A stretch of 64,000 nt of DNA, taken from contig OY821786.1 of the NCBI GenBank assembly GCA_963682175.1, positions 24,512,501 through 24,576,500 on the forward strand, in the 5' to 3' direction. The translations under genes were made by a program, and so were the position numbers. This document shows, piece after piece, positions 33,934-45,259 of this stretch. The first letter of the stretch is position 1; every line of letters begins with the position of its first letter. The stretch comes from Triglochin maritima. Lineage: Eukaryota > Streptophyta > Magnoliopsida > Alismatales > Juncaginaceae. The notes under the pieces were generated by a model. That model saw only the letters and a program-made list of their open reading frames with translations. It did no database searches and was not told the origin of the DNA.

Positions 33934-35187
33934 CTCACTTACCGACAACCTCACTCTTTCTCCCCCTCCCCCTCTCCTTCTCTTTCTCTCTCTCCTTTTC
34001 CTTCATTCACAGTCTCCTTCGCTCTCCTCTCTCTACTTCTCGCTCTAATTCACTCTCTTCCCTTCTCCGTTTCACTCCCTCCTTATCTCTCCCTCTCTCC
34101 TTCTCTATTGTTCTCTCTACTTCTCCATCTCTCCTTGCCCTTCTCACTCCCTCCCCCTCTGTCCACCTCTCCTCTCTCTCCTTCTCCTTCTACCTCTCTC
34201 CATCTCTCCCTCTCTCCTTGTTTCCCCATTTCCTTCTCTCTCGTCCTACACTCTCCTTCTCTCTCCCCACTCCTTCTCCTTGTTTTTCACTCTCTTATTG
34301 TCCCGCGCTCTCTCCTTCTCACTCCTCTCTCTGATTCTCCCTTCTATCTTCTATCTTCTCTCTCCTTATCCTTCACTCTTCGTCTTCAATCTCCTTCCCT
34401 CTCTCTCCTTCTCCTCTACTTCAATACCTCTCCTTCCCTTTCCCTTTTTCCTTCTCCTTCTCTCTCTTCTTCCTGTCTCTCTCTCCCTCGCTTGCCTTCT
34501 CCTCTTGCTTCTCTCCCTCCCTCTCCTTCTCCTTCCCATCTCCGCTCTTCTCCCCCTCTCCGTCTCCTCCTCTCTCCGTCTTCCTCCTTCCCCCTCCATC
34601 TCCCTCTACTTCTCTCTCCTTGTCCATCTCTCTCCCCCTCCTCTCTCACTCTGTCGTACTCTCTCGCTCTCCTCCTTCTTCTCCCCTCTTTCCTTCTCCT
34701 CTATCTCTCCTCTCTTCGTCTCCTTCTCCTTCTCGCTCTCCTGCCCTCCCACTCCCATTGTCCTTCTCTCTCCCTCTCCTATCCACTCTCCCCTTCTCCT
34801 CTCTGCGTGCCCTTATTCTTCTCTCTGTCGTTCTCCTTCTCTCTCCTTGTCCTCTCTCTTGTTCTCCTTCTCATCTCCTTCTTCTTCTCCTCCTCCTCCT
34901 CTCTCCTTCTTCTCCCTCCTCCTCCTCTTCCTCCTCTCTCTCCTTCTCTTTCTCTCATCCCTCTCCTTCTCCTTCGCTTGTCCTTCTCTCTCCTCCTCCC
35001 TCTTCTTTTCCTCTCCGTCACCTTCACTCTCTCTCACACCTCTCGTTATCCTTCCCTCTCCCCCTTCTCCGTCTCTCTATTCCTCTCTCTCCTTACCTTT
35101 TATCTCTACTTCTCCTTCTCCCTCCCTCTTTCCTTCTCTCCTTCCCTTCCAGTCCCCTCTTCCTTCTCTCTCTCCTTCTCCATCTAG
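33934..35187 (+). repeat. Satellite unit 29 (1,254 bp)
   Basis: Private: ccgacaacctcac near 33,942, a 6-bp gain giving ccccctccccctctcc near 33,962, ctcctgccctcc near 34,739 and ctctctgtcg near 34,822. It shares tcacacctctcg with units 30 and 40. Confidence 0.95.
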
Positions 35188-36439
35188 CTCACTTACCGAC
35201 TCCCTCACTCTTTCTCCCCCTCTCCTTCTCTTTCTCTCTCTCCTTTTCCTTCATTCACAGTCTCCTTCGCTCTCCTCTCTCTACTTCTCGCTCTAATTCA
35301 CGCTCTCCCCTTCTCCGTTTCACTCCCTCCTTATCTCTCCCTCTCTCTCCTTCTCTATTGTTCTCTCTACTTCTCCATCTCTCCTTGCCCTTCTCACTCC
35401 CTCCCCCTCTGTCCACCTCTCCTCTCTCTCCTTCTCCTTCTACCTCTCTCCATCTCTCCCTCTCTCCTTGTTTCCCCATTTCCTTCTCTCTCGTCCTACA
35501 CTCTCCTTCTCTCTCCCCACTCCTTCTCCTTGTTTTTCACTCTCTTATTGTCCCGCGCTCTCTCCTTCTCACTCCTCTCTCTGATTCTCCCTTCTATCTT
35601 CTATCTTCTCTCTCCTTATCCTTCACTCTTCGTCTTCAATCTCCTTCCCTCTCTCTCCTTCTCCTCTACTTCAATACCTCTCCTTCCCTTTCCCCTTTTC
35701 CTTCTCCTTCTCTCTCTTCTTCCTGTCTCTCTCTCTCCCTCGCTTGCCTTCTCCTCTTGCTTCTCTCCCTCCCTCTCCTTCTCCTTCCCATCTCCGCTCT
35801 TCTCCCCCTCTCCGTCTCCTCCTCTCTCCGTCTTCCTCCTTCCCCCTCCATCTCCCTCTACTTCTCTCTCCTTGTCCATCTCTCTCCCCCTCCTCTCTCA
35901 CTCTGTCGTACTCTCTCGCTCTCCTCCTTCTTCTCCCCTCTTTCCTCCTCCTCTATCTCTCCTCTCTTCGTCTCCTTCTCCTTCTCGCTCTCCTCCCCTC
36001 CCACTCCCATTGTCCTTCTCTCTCCCTCTCCTATCCACTCTCCCCTTCTCCTTCTCTCCGCGTGCCCTTATTCTTCTCTCCGTCGTTCTCCTTCTCTCTC
36101 CTTGTCCTCTCTCTTGTTCTCCTTCTCATCTCCTTCTTCTTCTCCTCCTCCTCTCTCCTTCTTCTCCCTCCTCCTCCTCTTCCTCCTCTCTCTCCTTCTC
36201 TTTCTCTCATCCCTCTCCTTCTCCTTCGCTTGTCCTTCTATCTCCTCCTCCCTCTTCTTTTCCTCTCCGTCACCTTCACTCTCTCTCACACCTCTCGTTC
36301 TCCTTCCCTCTCCCCCTTCTCCGTCTCTCTATTCCTCTCTCTCCTTACCTTTTATCTCTACTTCTCCTTCTCCCTCCCTCTTTCCTTCTCTCCTTCCCTT
36401 CCAGTCCCCTCTTCCTTCTCTCTCTCCTTCTCCATCTAG
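35188..36439 (+). repeat. Satellite unit 30 (1,252 bp)
   Basis: Private: attcacgctc near 35,297, tttccccttttcc near 35,690, tctctccgcgtgcc near 36,054 and ccttctatctcc near 36,235. It shares tcacacctctcg near 36,286. Confidence 0.95.
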
Positions 36440-37686
36440 CTCACTTACCGACTCCCTCACTCTTTCTCCCCCTCTCCTTCTCTTTCTCTCTCTCCTTTTC
36501 CTTCATTCACAGTCTCCTTCGCTCTCCTCTCTCTACTTCTCGCTCTAATTCACTCTCTCGCCTTCTCCGTTTCACTCCCTCCTTATCTCTCCCTCTCTCT
36601 CCTTCTCTATTGTTCTCTCTACTTCTCCATCTCTCCTTGCCCTTCTCACTCCCTCCCCCTCTGTCCACCTCTCCTCTCTACCCTTCTCCTTCTACCTTTC
36701 TCCCTCTCTCCTTGTTTTTCAATATTTCCTTCTCTCTCGTCCTACACTCTCCTTCTCTCTCCCCACTCCTTCTCCTTGTTTTTCACTCTCTTATTGTCCC
36801 GCGCTCTCTCCTTCTCACTCCTCTCTCTGATTCTCCCTTCTATCTTCTATCTTCTCTCTCCTTATCCTTCACTCTTTGTATTCAATCTCCATCCCTCTCT
36901 CTCCTTCTCCTCTACTTCAATACCTCTCCTTCCCTTTCCCTTTTTCCTTCTCCTTCTCTCTCTTCTTCCTGTCTCTCTCCCTCGCTTGCCTTCTCCTCTT
37001 GCTTCTCTCCCTCCCTCTCCTTCTCCTTCCCATCTCCGCTCTTCTCCCCCTCTCCGTCTCCTCCTCTCTCCGTCTTCCTCCTTCCCCCTCCATCTCCCTC
37101 TACTTCTCTCATCTTGTCCATCTCTCTCCCCTCCTCTCTCACTCTGTCGTACTCTCTCGCTCTCCTCCTTCTTCTCCCCTCTTTCCTCCTCCTCCTCTAT
37201 CTCTCCTCTCTTCGTCTCCTTCTCCTTCTCGCTCTCCTCCCCTCCCACTCCCATTGTCCTTCTCTCTCCCTCTCCTATCCACTCTCCCCTTCTCCTTCTC
37301 TCGGCGTGCCCTTATTCTTCTCTCCGTCGTTCTCCTTCTCTCTCCTTGTCCTCTCTGTTGTTCTCCTTCTCATCTCCTTCTTCTTCTCCTCCTCCTCCTC
37401 TCTCCTTCTTCTCCCTCCTCCTCCTCTTCCTCCTCTCTCTCCTTCTCTTTCTCTCATCCCTCTCCTTCTCCTTCGCTTGTCCTTCTCTCTCCTCCTCCCT
37501 CTTCTTTTCCTCTCCGTCACCTTCACTCTCTCTCACTCCTCTCGTTCTCCTTCCCTCTCCCCCTTCTCCGTCTCTCTATTCCTCTCTCTCCTTACCTTTT
37601 ATCTCTACTTCTCCTTCTCCCTCCCTCTTTCCTTCTCTCCTTCCCTTCCAGTCCCCTCTTCCTTCTCTCTCTCCTTCTCCATCTAG
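36440..37686 (+). repeat. Satellite unit 31 with caatattt haplotype (1,247 bp)
   Basis: It carries the rare caatattt segment. Private: ctctcgccttctcc near 36,556, cactctttgtattc near 36,870, ctcatcttgtcc near 37,109, ctctcggcgtgcc near 37,300 and ctctgttgttc near 37,355. Confidence 0.95.
36711..36728 (+). other. Rare variant segment, copy 2 of 3
   Basis: Same compound haplotype as at 27,951, 8,760 bp (about 7 units) away, in a unit that otherwise lacks B markers. Confidence 0.95.
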
Positions 37687-38943
37687 CTCACTTACCGACT
37701 CCCTCACTCTTTCTCCCCCTCTCCTTCTCTTTCTCTCTCTCCTTTTCCTTCATTCACAGTCTCCTTCGCTCTCCTCTCTCTACTTCTCGCTCTAATTCAC
37801 TCTCTCCCCTTCTCCGTTTCACTCCCTCCTTATCTCTCCCTCTCTCTCCTTCTCTATTGTTCTCTCTACTTCTCCATCTCTCCTTGCCCTTCTCACTCCC
37901 TCCCCCTCTGTCCACCTCTCCTCTCTCTCCTTCTCCTTCTACCTCTCTCCATCTCTCCCTCTCTCCTTGTTTCCCCATTTCCTTCTCTCTCGTCCTACAC
38001 TCTCCTTCTCTCTCCCCACTCCTTCTCCTTGTTTTTCACTCTCTTATTGTCCCGCGCTCTCTCCTTCTCACTCCTCTCTCTGATTCTCCCTTCTATCTTC
38101 TATCTTCTCTCTCCTTATCCTTCACTCTTCGTCTTCAATCTCCTTCCCTCTCTCTCCTTCTCCTCTACTTCAATACCTCTCCTTCCCTTTCCCTTTTTCC
38201 TTCTCCTTCTCTCTCTTCTTCCTGTCTCTCTCTCTCTCCCTCGCTTGCCTTCTCCTCTTGCTTCTCTCCCTCCCTCTCCTTCTCCTTCCCATCTCCGCTC
38301 TTCTCCCCCTCTCCGTCTCCTCCTCTCTCCGTCTTCCTCCTTCCCCCTCCATCTCCCTCTACTTCTCTCTCCTTGTCCATCTCTCTCCCCCTCCTCTCTC
38401 ACTCTGTCGTACTCTCTCGCTCTCCTCCTTCTTCTCCCCTCTTTCCTCCTCCTCTATCTCTCCTCTCTTCGTCTCCTTCTCCTTCTCGCTCTCCTCCCCT
38501 CCCACTCCCATTGTCCTTCTCTCTCCCTCTCCTATCCACTCTCCCCTTCTCCTTCTCTCTGCGTGCCCTTATTCTTCTCTCCGTCGTTCTCCTTCTCTCT
38601 CCTTGTCCTCTCTCTTGTTCTCCTTCTCATCTCCTTCTTCTTCTCCTCCTCCTCCTCTCTCCTTCTTCTCCCTCCTCCTCCTCTTCCTCCTCTCTCTCCT
38701 TCTCTTTCTCTCATCCCTCTCCTTCTCCTTCGCTTGTCCTTCTCTCTCCTCCTCCCTCTTCTTTTCCTCTCCGTCACCTTCACACTCTCTCACTCCTCTC
38801 GTTCTCCTTCCCTCTCCCCCTTCTCCATCTCTCTATTCCTCTCTCTCCTTACCTTTTATCTCTACTTCTCCTTCTCCCTCCCTCTTTCCTTCTCTCCTTC
38901 CCTTCCAGTCCCCTCTTCCTTCTCTCTCTCCTTCTCCATCTAG
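37687..38943 (+). repeat. Satellite unit 32 (1,257 bp)
   Basis: It has the extra CT before ccctcgcttgcc. Private: cttcacactctc near 38,779 and ctccatctctctatt near 38,824. Confidence 0.95.
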
Positions 38944-40198
38944 CTCACTTACCGACTCCCTCACTCTTTCTCCCCCTCTCCTTCTCTTTCTCTCTCTCCT
39001 TTTCCTTCATTCCCAATCTCCTTCGCTCTCCTCTCTCTACTACTCTCTCTAATTCACTCTCTCCCCTTCTCCGTTTCACTCCCTCCTTATCTCTCCCTCT
39101 CTCTCCTTCTCTATTGTTCTCTCTACTTCTCCATCTCTCCTTGCCCTTCTCACTCCCTCCCCCTCTGTCAACCTCTCCTCTCTCTCCTTCTCCTTCTACC
39201 TCTCTCCATCTCTCCCTCTCTCCTTGTTTCCCCATTTCCTTCTCTCTCGTCCTACACTCTCCTTCTCTCTCCCCACTCCTTCTCCTTGTTTTTCACTCTC
39301 TTATTGTCCCGCGCTCTCTCCTTCTCACTCCTCTCTCTGATTCTCCCTTCTATCTTCTATCTTCTCTCTCCTTATCCTTCACTCTTCGTCTTCAATCTCC
39401 TTCCCTCTCTCTCCTTCTCCTCTACTTCAATACCTCTCCTTCCCTTTCCCTTTTTCCTTCTCCTTCTCTCTCTTCTTCCTGTCTATCTCTCTCCCTCGCT
39501 TGCCTTCTCCTCTTGCTTCTCTCCCTCCCTCTCCTTCTCCTTCCCATCTCCGCTCTTCTCCGCCTCTCCGTCTCCTCCTCTCTCCGTCTTCCTCCTTCCC
39601 CCTCCATCTCCCTCTACTTCTCTCTCCTTGTCCATCTCTCTCCCCCTCCTCTCTCACTCTGTCGTACTCTCTCGCTCTCCTCCTTCTTCTCCCCTCTTTC
39701 CTCCTCCTCTATCTCTCCTCTCTTCGTCTCCTTCTCCTTCTCGCTCTCCTCCCCTCCCACTCCCATTGTCCTTCTCTCTCCCTCTCCTATCCACTCTCCC
39801 CTTCTCCTTCTCTCTGCGTGCCCTTATTCTTCTCTCCGTCGTTCTCCTTCTCTCTCCTTGTCCTCTCTCTTGTTCTCCTTCTCATCTCCTTCTTCTTCTC
39901 CTCCTCCTCCTCTCTCCTTCTTCTCCCTCCTCCTCCTCTTCCTCCTCTCTCTCCTTCTCTTTCTCTCATCCCTCTCCTTCTCCTTCGCTTGTCCTTCTCT
40001 CTCCTCCTCCCTCTTCTTTTCCTCTCCGTCACCTTCACTCTCTCTCACTCCTCTCGTTCTCCTTCCCTCTCCCCCTTCTCCGTCTCTCTATTCCTCTCTC
40101 TCCTTACCTTTTATCTCTACTTCTCCTTCTCCCTCCCTCTTTCCTTCTCTCCTTCCCTTCCAGTCCCCTCTTCCTTCTCTCTCTCCTTCTCCATCTAG
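38944..40198 (+). repeat. Satellite unit 33 (1,255 bp, reference layout)
   Basis: Anchor positions in this near-modal unit: TAA stop near 39,050, cccgcgctc 39,308, TGA stop 39,338, ttcaatacc 39,427, cgcttgcc 39,497, gcgtgccc 39,816, ccgtcacc 40,026, ttccag 40,158 and the TAG of ccatctag 40,196-40,198. Private: attcccaatctcc near 39,009 and tctccgcctctcc near 39,558. Confidence 0.95.
40120..40163 (+). other. 3' splice-site-like motif, representative copy
   Basis: A 42-nt purine-free tract runs to ttcccttccag, which matches a eukaryotic polypyrimidine tract plus CAG acceptor. Essentially every unit has the motif at the same place. A second short one (ttccttcattcacag) lies near each unit start. 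No GTRAGT-like donor is evident, so splicing use is not supported. Confidence 0.5.
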
Positions 40199-41458
40199 CT
40201 CACTTACCGACTCCCTCACTCTTTCTCCCCCTCTCCTTCTCTTTCTCTCTCTCCTTTTCCTTCATTCACAATCTCCTTCGCTCTCCTCTCTCTACTTCTC
40301 TCTCTAATTCACTCTCTCCCCTTCTCCGTTTCACTCCCTCCTTATCTCTCCCTCTCTCTCCTTCTCTATTGTTCTCTCTACTTCTCCATCTCTCCTTGCC
40401 CTTCTCACTCCCTCCCCCTCTGTCCACCTCTCCTCTCTCTCCTTCTCCTTCTACCTCTCTCCATCTCTCCCTCTCTCCTTGTTTCCCCATTTCCTTCTCT
40501 CTCGTCCTACACTCTCCTTCTCTCTCCCCACTCCTTCTCCTTGTTTTTCACTCTCTTATTGTCCCGCGCTCTCTCCTTCTCACTCCTCTCTCTGATTCTC
40601 CCTTCTATCTTCTATCTTCTCTCTCCTTATCCTTCACTCTTCGTCTTCAATCTCCTTCCCTCTCTCTCCTTCTCCTCTACTTCAATAACTCTCCTTCCCT
40701 TTCCCTTTTTCCTTCTCCTTCTCTCTCTTCTTCCTGTCTCTCTCTCTCTCCCTCGCTTGCCTTCTCCTCTTGCTTCTCTCCCTCCCTCTCCTTCTCCTTC
40801 CCATCTCCGCTCTTCTCCCCCTCTCCGTCTCCTCCTCTCTCCGTCTTCCCCCTTCCCCCTCCATCTCCCTCTACTTCTCTCTCCTTGTCCATCTCTCTCC
40901 CCCTCCTCTCTCACTCTGTCGTACTCTCTCGCTCTCCTCCTTCTTCTCCCCTCTTTCCTCCTCCTCTATCTCTCCTCTCTTCGTCTCCTTCTCCTTCTCT
41001 CTCTCCTCCCCTCCCACTCCCATTGTCCTTCTCTCTCCCTCTCCTATCCACTCTCCCCTTCTCCTTCTCTCTGCGTGCCCTTATTCTTCTCTCCGTCGTT
41101 CTCCTTCTCTCTCCTTGTCCTCTCTCTTGTTCTCCTTCTCATCTCCTTCTTCTTCTTCTCCTCCTCCTCTCTCCTTCTTCTCCCTCCTCCTCCTCCTCTT
41201 CCTCCTCTCTCTCCTTCTCTTTCTCTCATCCCTCTCCTTCTCCTTCGCTTGTCCTTCTCTCTCCTCCTCCCTCTTCTTTTCCTCTCCGTCACCTTCACTC
41301 TCTCTCACTCCTCTCGTTCTCCTTCCCTCTCCCCCTTCTCCGTCTCTCTATTCCTCTCTCTCCTTACCTTTTATCTCTACTTCTCCTTCTCCCTCCCTCT
41401 TTCCTTCTCTCCTTCCCTTCCAGTCCGCTCTTCCTTCTCTCTCTCCTTCTCCATCTAG
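40199..41458 (+). repeat. Satellite unit 34 (1,260 bp)
   Basis: It has ttcaataactc near 40,682 (shared with unit 37), the extra CT and an additional CCT. Private: gtcttcccccttcc near 40,843 and cagtccgctc near 41,421. Confidence 0.95.
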
Positions 41459-42747
41459 CTCACTTACCGACTCCCTCACTCTTTCTCCCCCTCTCCTTCT
41501 CTTTCTCTCTCTCCTTTTCCTTCATTCACAGTCTCCTTCTCTCTCCTCTCTCTACTTCTCGCTCTAATTCACTCTCTCCCCTTCTCCGTTTCACTCCCTC
41601 CTTATCTCTCCCTCTCTCTCCTTCTCTATTGTTCTCTCTACTTCTCCATCTCTCCTTGCCCTTCTCACTCCCTCCCCCTCTGTCCACCTCTCCTCTCTCT
41701 CCTTCTCCTTCTACCTCTCTCCATCTCTCCCTCTCTCCTTGTTTCCCCATTTCCTTCTCTCTCGTCCTACACTCTCCTTCTCTCTCCCCACTCCTTCTCC
41801 TTGTTTTTCACTCTCTTATTGTCCCGCGCTCTCTCCTTCTCACTCCTCTCTCTGATTCTCCCTTCTATCTTCTATCTTCTCTCTCCTTATCCTTCACTCT
41901 TCGTCTTCAATCTCCTTCCCTCTCTCTCCTTCTCCTCTACTTCAATACCTCTCCTTCCCTTTCCCTTTTTCCTTCTCCTTCTCTCTCTTCTTCCTGTCTC
42001 TCTCTCTCTCCCTCGCTTGCCTTCTCCTCTTGCTTCTCTCCCTCCCTCTCCTTCTCCTTCCCATCTCCGCTCTTCTCCCCCTCTCCGTCTCCTCCTCTCT
42101 CCGTCTTCCTCCTTCCCCCTCCATCTCCCTCTACTTCTCTCTCCTTGTCCATCTCTCTCCCCCTCCTCTCTCACTCTGTCGTACTCTCTCGCTCTCCTCC
42201 TTCTTCTCCCCTCTTTCCTCCTCCTCTATCTCTCCTCTCTTCGTCTCCTTCACCTTCTCGCTCTCCTCCCCTCCCACTCCCATTGTCCTTCTCTCTCCCT
42301 CTCCTATCCACTCTCCCCTTCTCCTTCTCTCTGCGTGCCCTTATTCTTCTCTCCGTCGTTCTCCTTCTCTCTCCTTGTCCTCTCTCTTGTTCTCCTTCTC
42401 ATCTCCTTCTTCTTCTCCTCCTCCTCCTCTCTCCTTCTTCTCCCTCCTCCTCCTCCTCCTCTCTCCTTCTTCTCCCTCCTCCTCCTCTTCCTCCTCTCTC
42501 TCCTTCTCTTTCTCTCATCCCTCTCCTTCTCCTTCGCTTGTCCTTCTCTCTCCTCCTCCCTCTTCTTTTCCTCTCCGTCACCTTCACTCTCTCTCACTCC
42601 TCTCGTTCTCCTTCCCTCTCCCCCTTCTCCGTCTCTCTATTCCTCTCTCTCCTTACCTTTTATCTCTACTTCTCCTTCTCCCTCCCTCTTTCCTTCTCTC
42701 CTTCCCTTCCAGTCCCCTCTTCCTTCTCTCTCTCCTTCTCCATCTAG
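41459..42747 (+). repeat. Satellite unit 35 (1,289 bp, 32-bp duplication)
   Basis: A tandem duplication with a 32-bp period in the CCT region (about 42,421-42,484) makes the longest purine-free tract of the window. It also has ccttctctctcc at the unit start, like the left subfamily and unit 17. Confidence 0.95.
42402..42516 (+). other. 115-nt purine-free tract, longest in window
   Basis: No A or G occurs between the A of catctcc and the A of ctcatccc. The tract contains the 32-bp duplication, in which the ctctccttcttctccc block occurs twice. Confidence 0.95.
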
Positions 42748-44002
42748 CTCACTTACCGACTCCCTCACTCTTTCTCCCCCTCTCCTTCTCTTTCTCTCTC
42801 TCCTTTTCCTTCATTCACAGTCTCCTTCGCTCTCCTCTCTCTACTTCTCGCTCTAATTCACTCTCTCCCCTTCTCCGTTTCACTCCCTCCTTATCTCTCC
42901 CTCTCTCTCCTTCTCTATTGTTCTCTCTACTTCTCCATCTCTCCTTGCCCTTCTCACTCCCTCCCCCTCTGTCCACCTCTCCTCTCTCTCCTTCTCCTTC
43001 TACCTCTCTCCATCTCTCCCTCTCTCCTTGTTTCCCCATTTCCTTCTCTCTCGTCCTACACTCTCCTTCTCTCTCCCCACTCCTTCTCCTTGTTTTTCAC
43101 TCTCTTATTGTCCCGCGCTCTCTCCTTCTCACTCCTCTCTCTGATTCTCCCTTCTATCTTCTATCTTCTCTCTCCTTATCCTTCACTCTTCGTCTTCAAT
43201 CTCCTTCCCTCTCTCTCCTTCTCCTCTACTTCAATACCTCTCCTTCCCTTTCCCTTTTTCCTTCTCCTTCTCTCTCTTCTTCCTGTCTCTCTCTCTCCCT
43301 CGCTTGCCTTCTCCTCTTGCTTCTCTCCCTCCCTCACCTTCTCCTTCCCATCTCCGCTCTTCTCCCCCTCTCCGTCTCCTCCTCTCTCCGTCTTCCTCCT
43401 TCCCCCTCCATCTCCCTCTACTTCTCTCTCCTTGTCCATCTCTCTCCCCCTCCTCTCTCACTCTGTCGTACTCTCTCGCTCTCCTCCTTCTTCTCCCCTC
43501 TTTCCTCCTCCTCTATCTCTCCTCTCTTCGTCTCCTTCTCCTTCTTGCTCTCCTCCCCTCCCACTCCCATTGTCCTTCTCTCTCCCTCTCCTATCCACTC
43601 TCCCCTTCTCCTTCTCTCTGCGTGCCCTTATTCTTCTCTCCGTCGTTCTCCTTCTCTCTCCTTGTCCTCTCTCTTGTTCTCCTTCTCATCTCCTTCTTCT
43701 TCTCCTCCTCGTCCTCTCTCCTTCTTCTCCCTCCTCCTCCTCTTCCTCCTCTCTCTCCTTCTCTTTCTCTCATCCCTCTCCTTCTCCTTCGCTTGTCCTT
43801 CTCTCTCCTCCTCCCTCTTCTTTTCCTCTCCGTCACCTTCACTCTCTCTCACTCCTCTCGTTCTCCTTCCCTCTCCCCCTTCTCCGTCTCTCTATTCCTC
43901 TCTCTCCTTACCTTTTATCTCTACTTCTCCTTCTCCCTCCCTCTTTCCTTCTCACCTTCCCTTCCAGTCCCCTCTTCCTTATCTCTCTCCTTCTCCATCT
44001 AG
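42748..44002 (+). repeat. Satellite unit 36 (1,255 bp)
   Basis: Private: ccctcaccttctcc near 43,331, ccttcttgctc near 43,542 (also in unit 12), cctcgtcctctc near 43,707, ttctcaccttccc near 43,950 and ccttatctctcc near 43,978. Confidence 0.95.
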
Positions 44003-45259
44003 CTCACTTACCGACTCCCTCACTCTTTCTCCCCCTCTCCTTCTCTTTCTCTCTCTCCTTTTCCTTCATTCACAGTCTCCTTCGCTCTCCTCTCTCTACT
44101 TCTCGCTCTAATTCACTCTCTCCCCTTCTCCGTTTCACTCCCTCCTTATCTCTCCCTCTCTCTCCTTCTCTATTGTTCTCTCTACTTCTCCATCTCTCCT
44201 TGCCCTTCTCACTCCCTCCCCCTCTGTCCACCTCTCCTCTCTCTCCTTCTCCTTCTACCTCTCTCCATCTCTCCCTCTCTCCTTGTTTCCCCATTTCCTT
44301 CTCTCTCGTCCTACACTCTCCTTCTCTCTCCCCACTCCTTCTCCTTGTTTTTCACTCTCTTATTGTCCCGCGCTCTCTCCTTCTCACTCCTCTCTCTGAT
44401 TCTCCCTTCTATCTTCTATCTTCTCTCTCCTTATCCTTCACTCTTCGTCTTCAATCTCCTTCCCTCTCTCTCCTTCTCCTCTACTTCAATAACTCTCCTT
44501 CCCTTTCCCTTTTTCCTTCTCCTTCTCTCTCTTCTTCCTGTCTCTCTCTCTCTCCCTCGCTTGCCTTCTCCTCTTGCTTCTCTCCCTCCGTCTCCTTCTC
44601 CTTCCCATCTCCGCTCTTCTCCCCCTCTCCGTCTCCTCCTCTCTCCGTCTTCCTCCTTCCCCCTCCATCTCCCTCTACTTCTCTCTCCTTGTCCATCTCT
44701 CTCCCCCTCCTCTCTCACTCTGTCGTACTCTCTCGCTCTCCTCCTTCTTCTCCCCTCTTTCCTCCTCCTCTATCTCTCCTCTCTTCGTCTCCTTCTCCTT
44801 CTCGCTCTCCTCCCCTCCCACTCCCATTGTCCTTCTCTCTCCCTCTCCTATCCACTTTCCCCTTCTCCTTCTCTCTGCGTGCCCTTATTCTTCTCTCCGT
44901 CGTTCTCCTTCTCTCTCCTTGTCCTCTCTCTTGTTCTCCTTCTCATCTCCTTCTTCTTCTCCTCCTCCTCCTCTCTCCTTCTTCTCCCTCCTCCTCCTCT
45001 TCCTCCTCTCTCTCCTTCTCTTTCTCTCATCCCTCTCCTTCTCCTTCGCTTGTCCTTCTCTCTCCTCCTCCCTCTTCTTTTCCTCTCTGTCACCTTCACT
45101 CTCTCTCACTCCTCTCGTTCTCCTTCCCTCTCCCCCTTCTCCGTCTCTCTATTCCTCTCTCTCCTTACCTTTTATCTCTACTTCTCCTTCTCCCTCCCTC
45201 TTTCCTTCTCTCCTTCCCTTCCAGTCCCCTCTTCCTTCTCTCTCTCCTTCTCCATCTAG
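44003..45259 (+). repeat. Satellite unit 37 (1,257 bp)
   Basis: It has ttcaataactc near 44,486 (as in unit 34), ccctccgtctcc near 44,585, cactttcccc near 44,855 and ctctctgtcacc near 45,083. Confidence 0.95.

Noticed and set aside
40120..40163. A genuine exon boundary at ttccag
   Set aside because: The motif is present in essentially every unit, no donor-like GTRAGT or coding exon is nearby, and composition alone explains the polypyrimidine tract.
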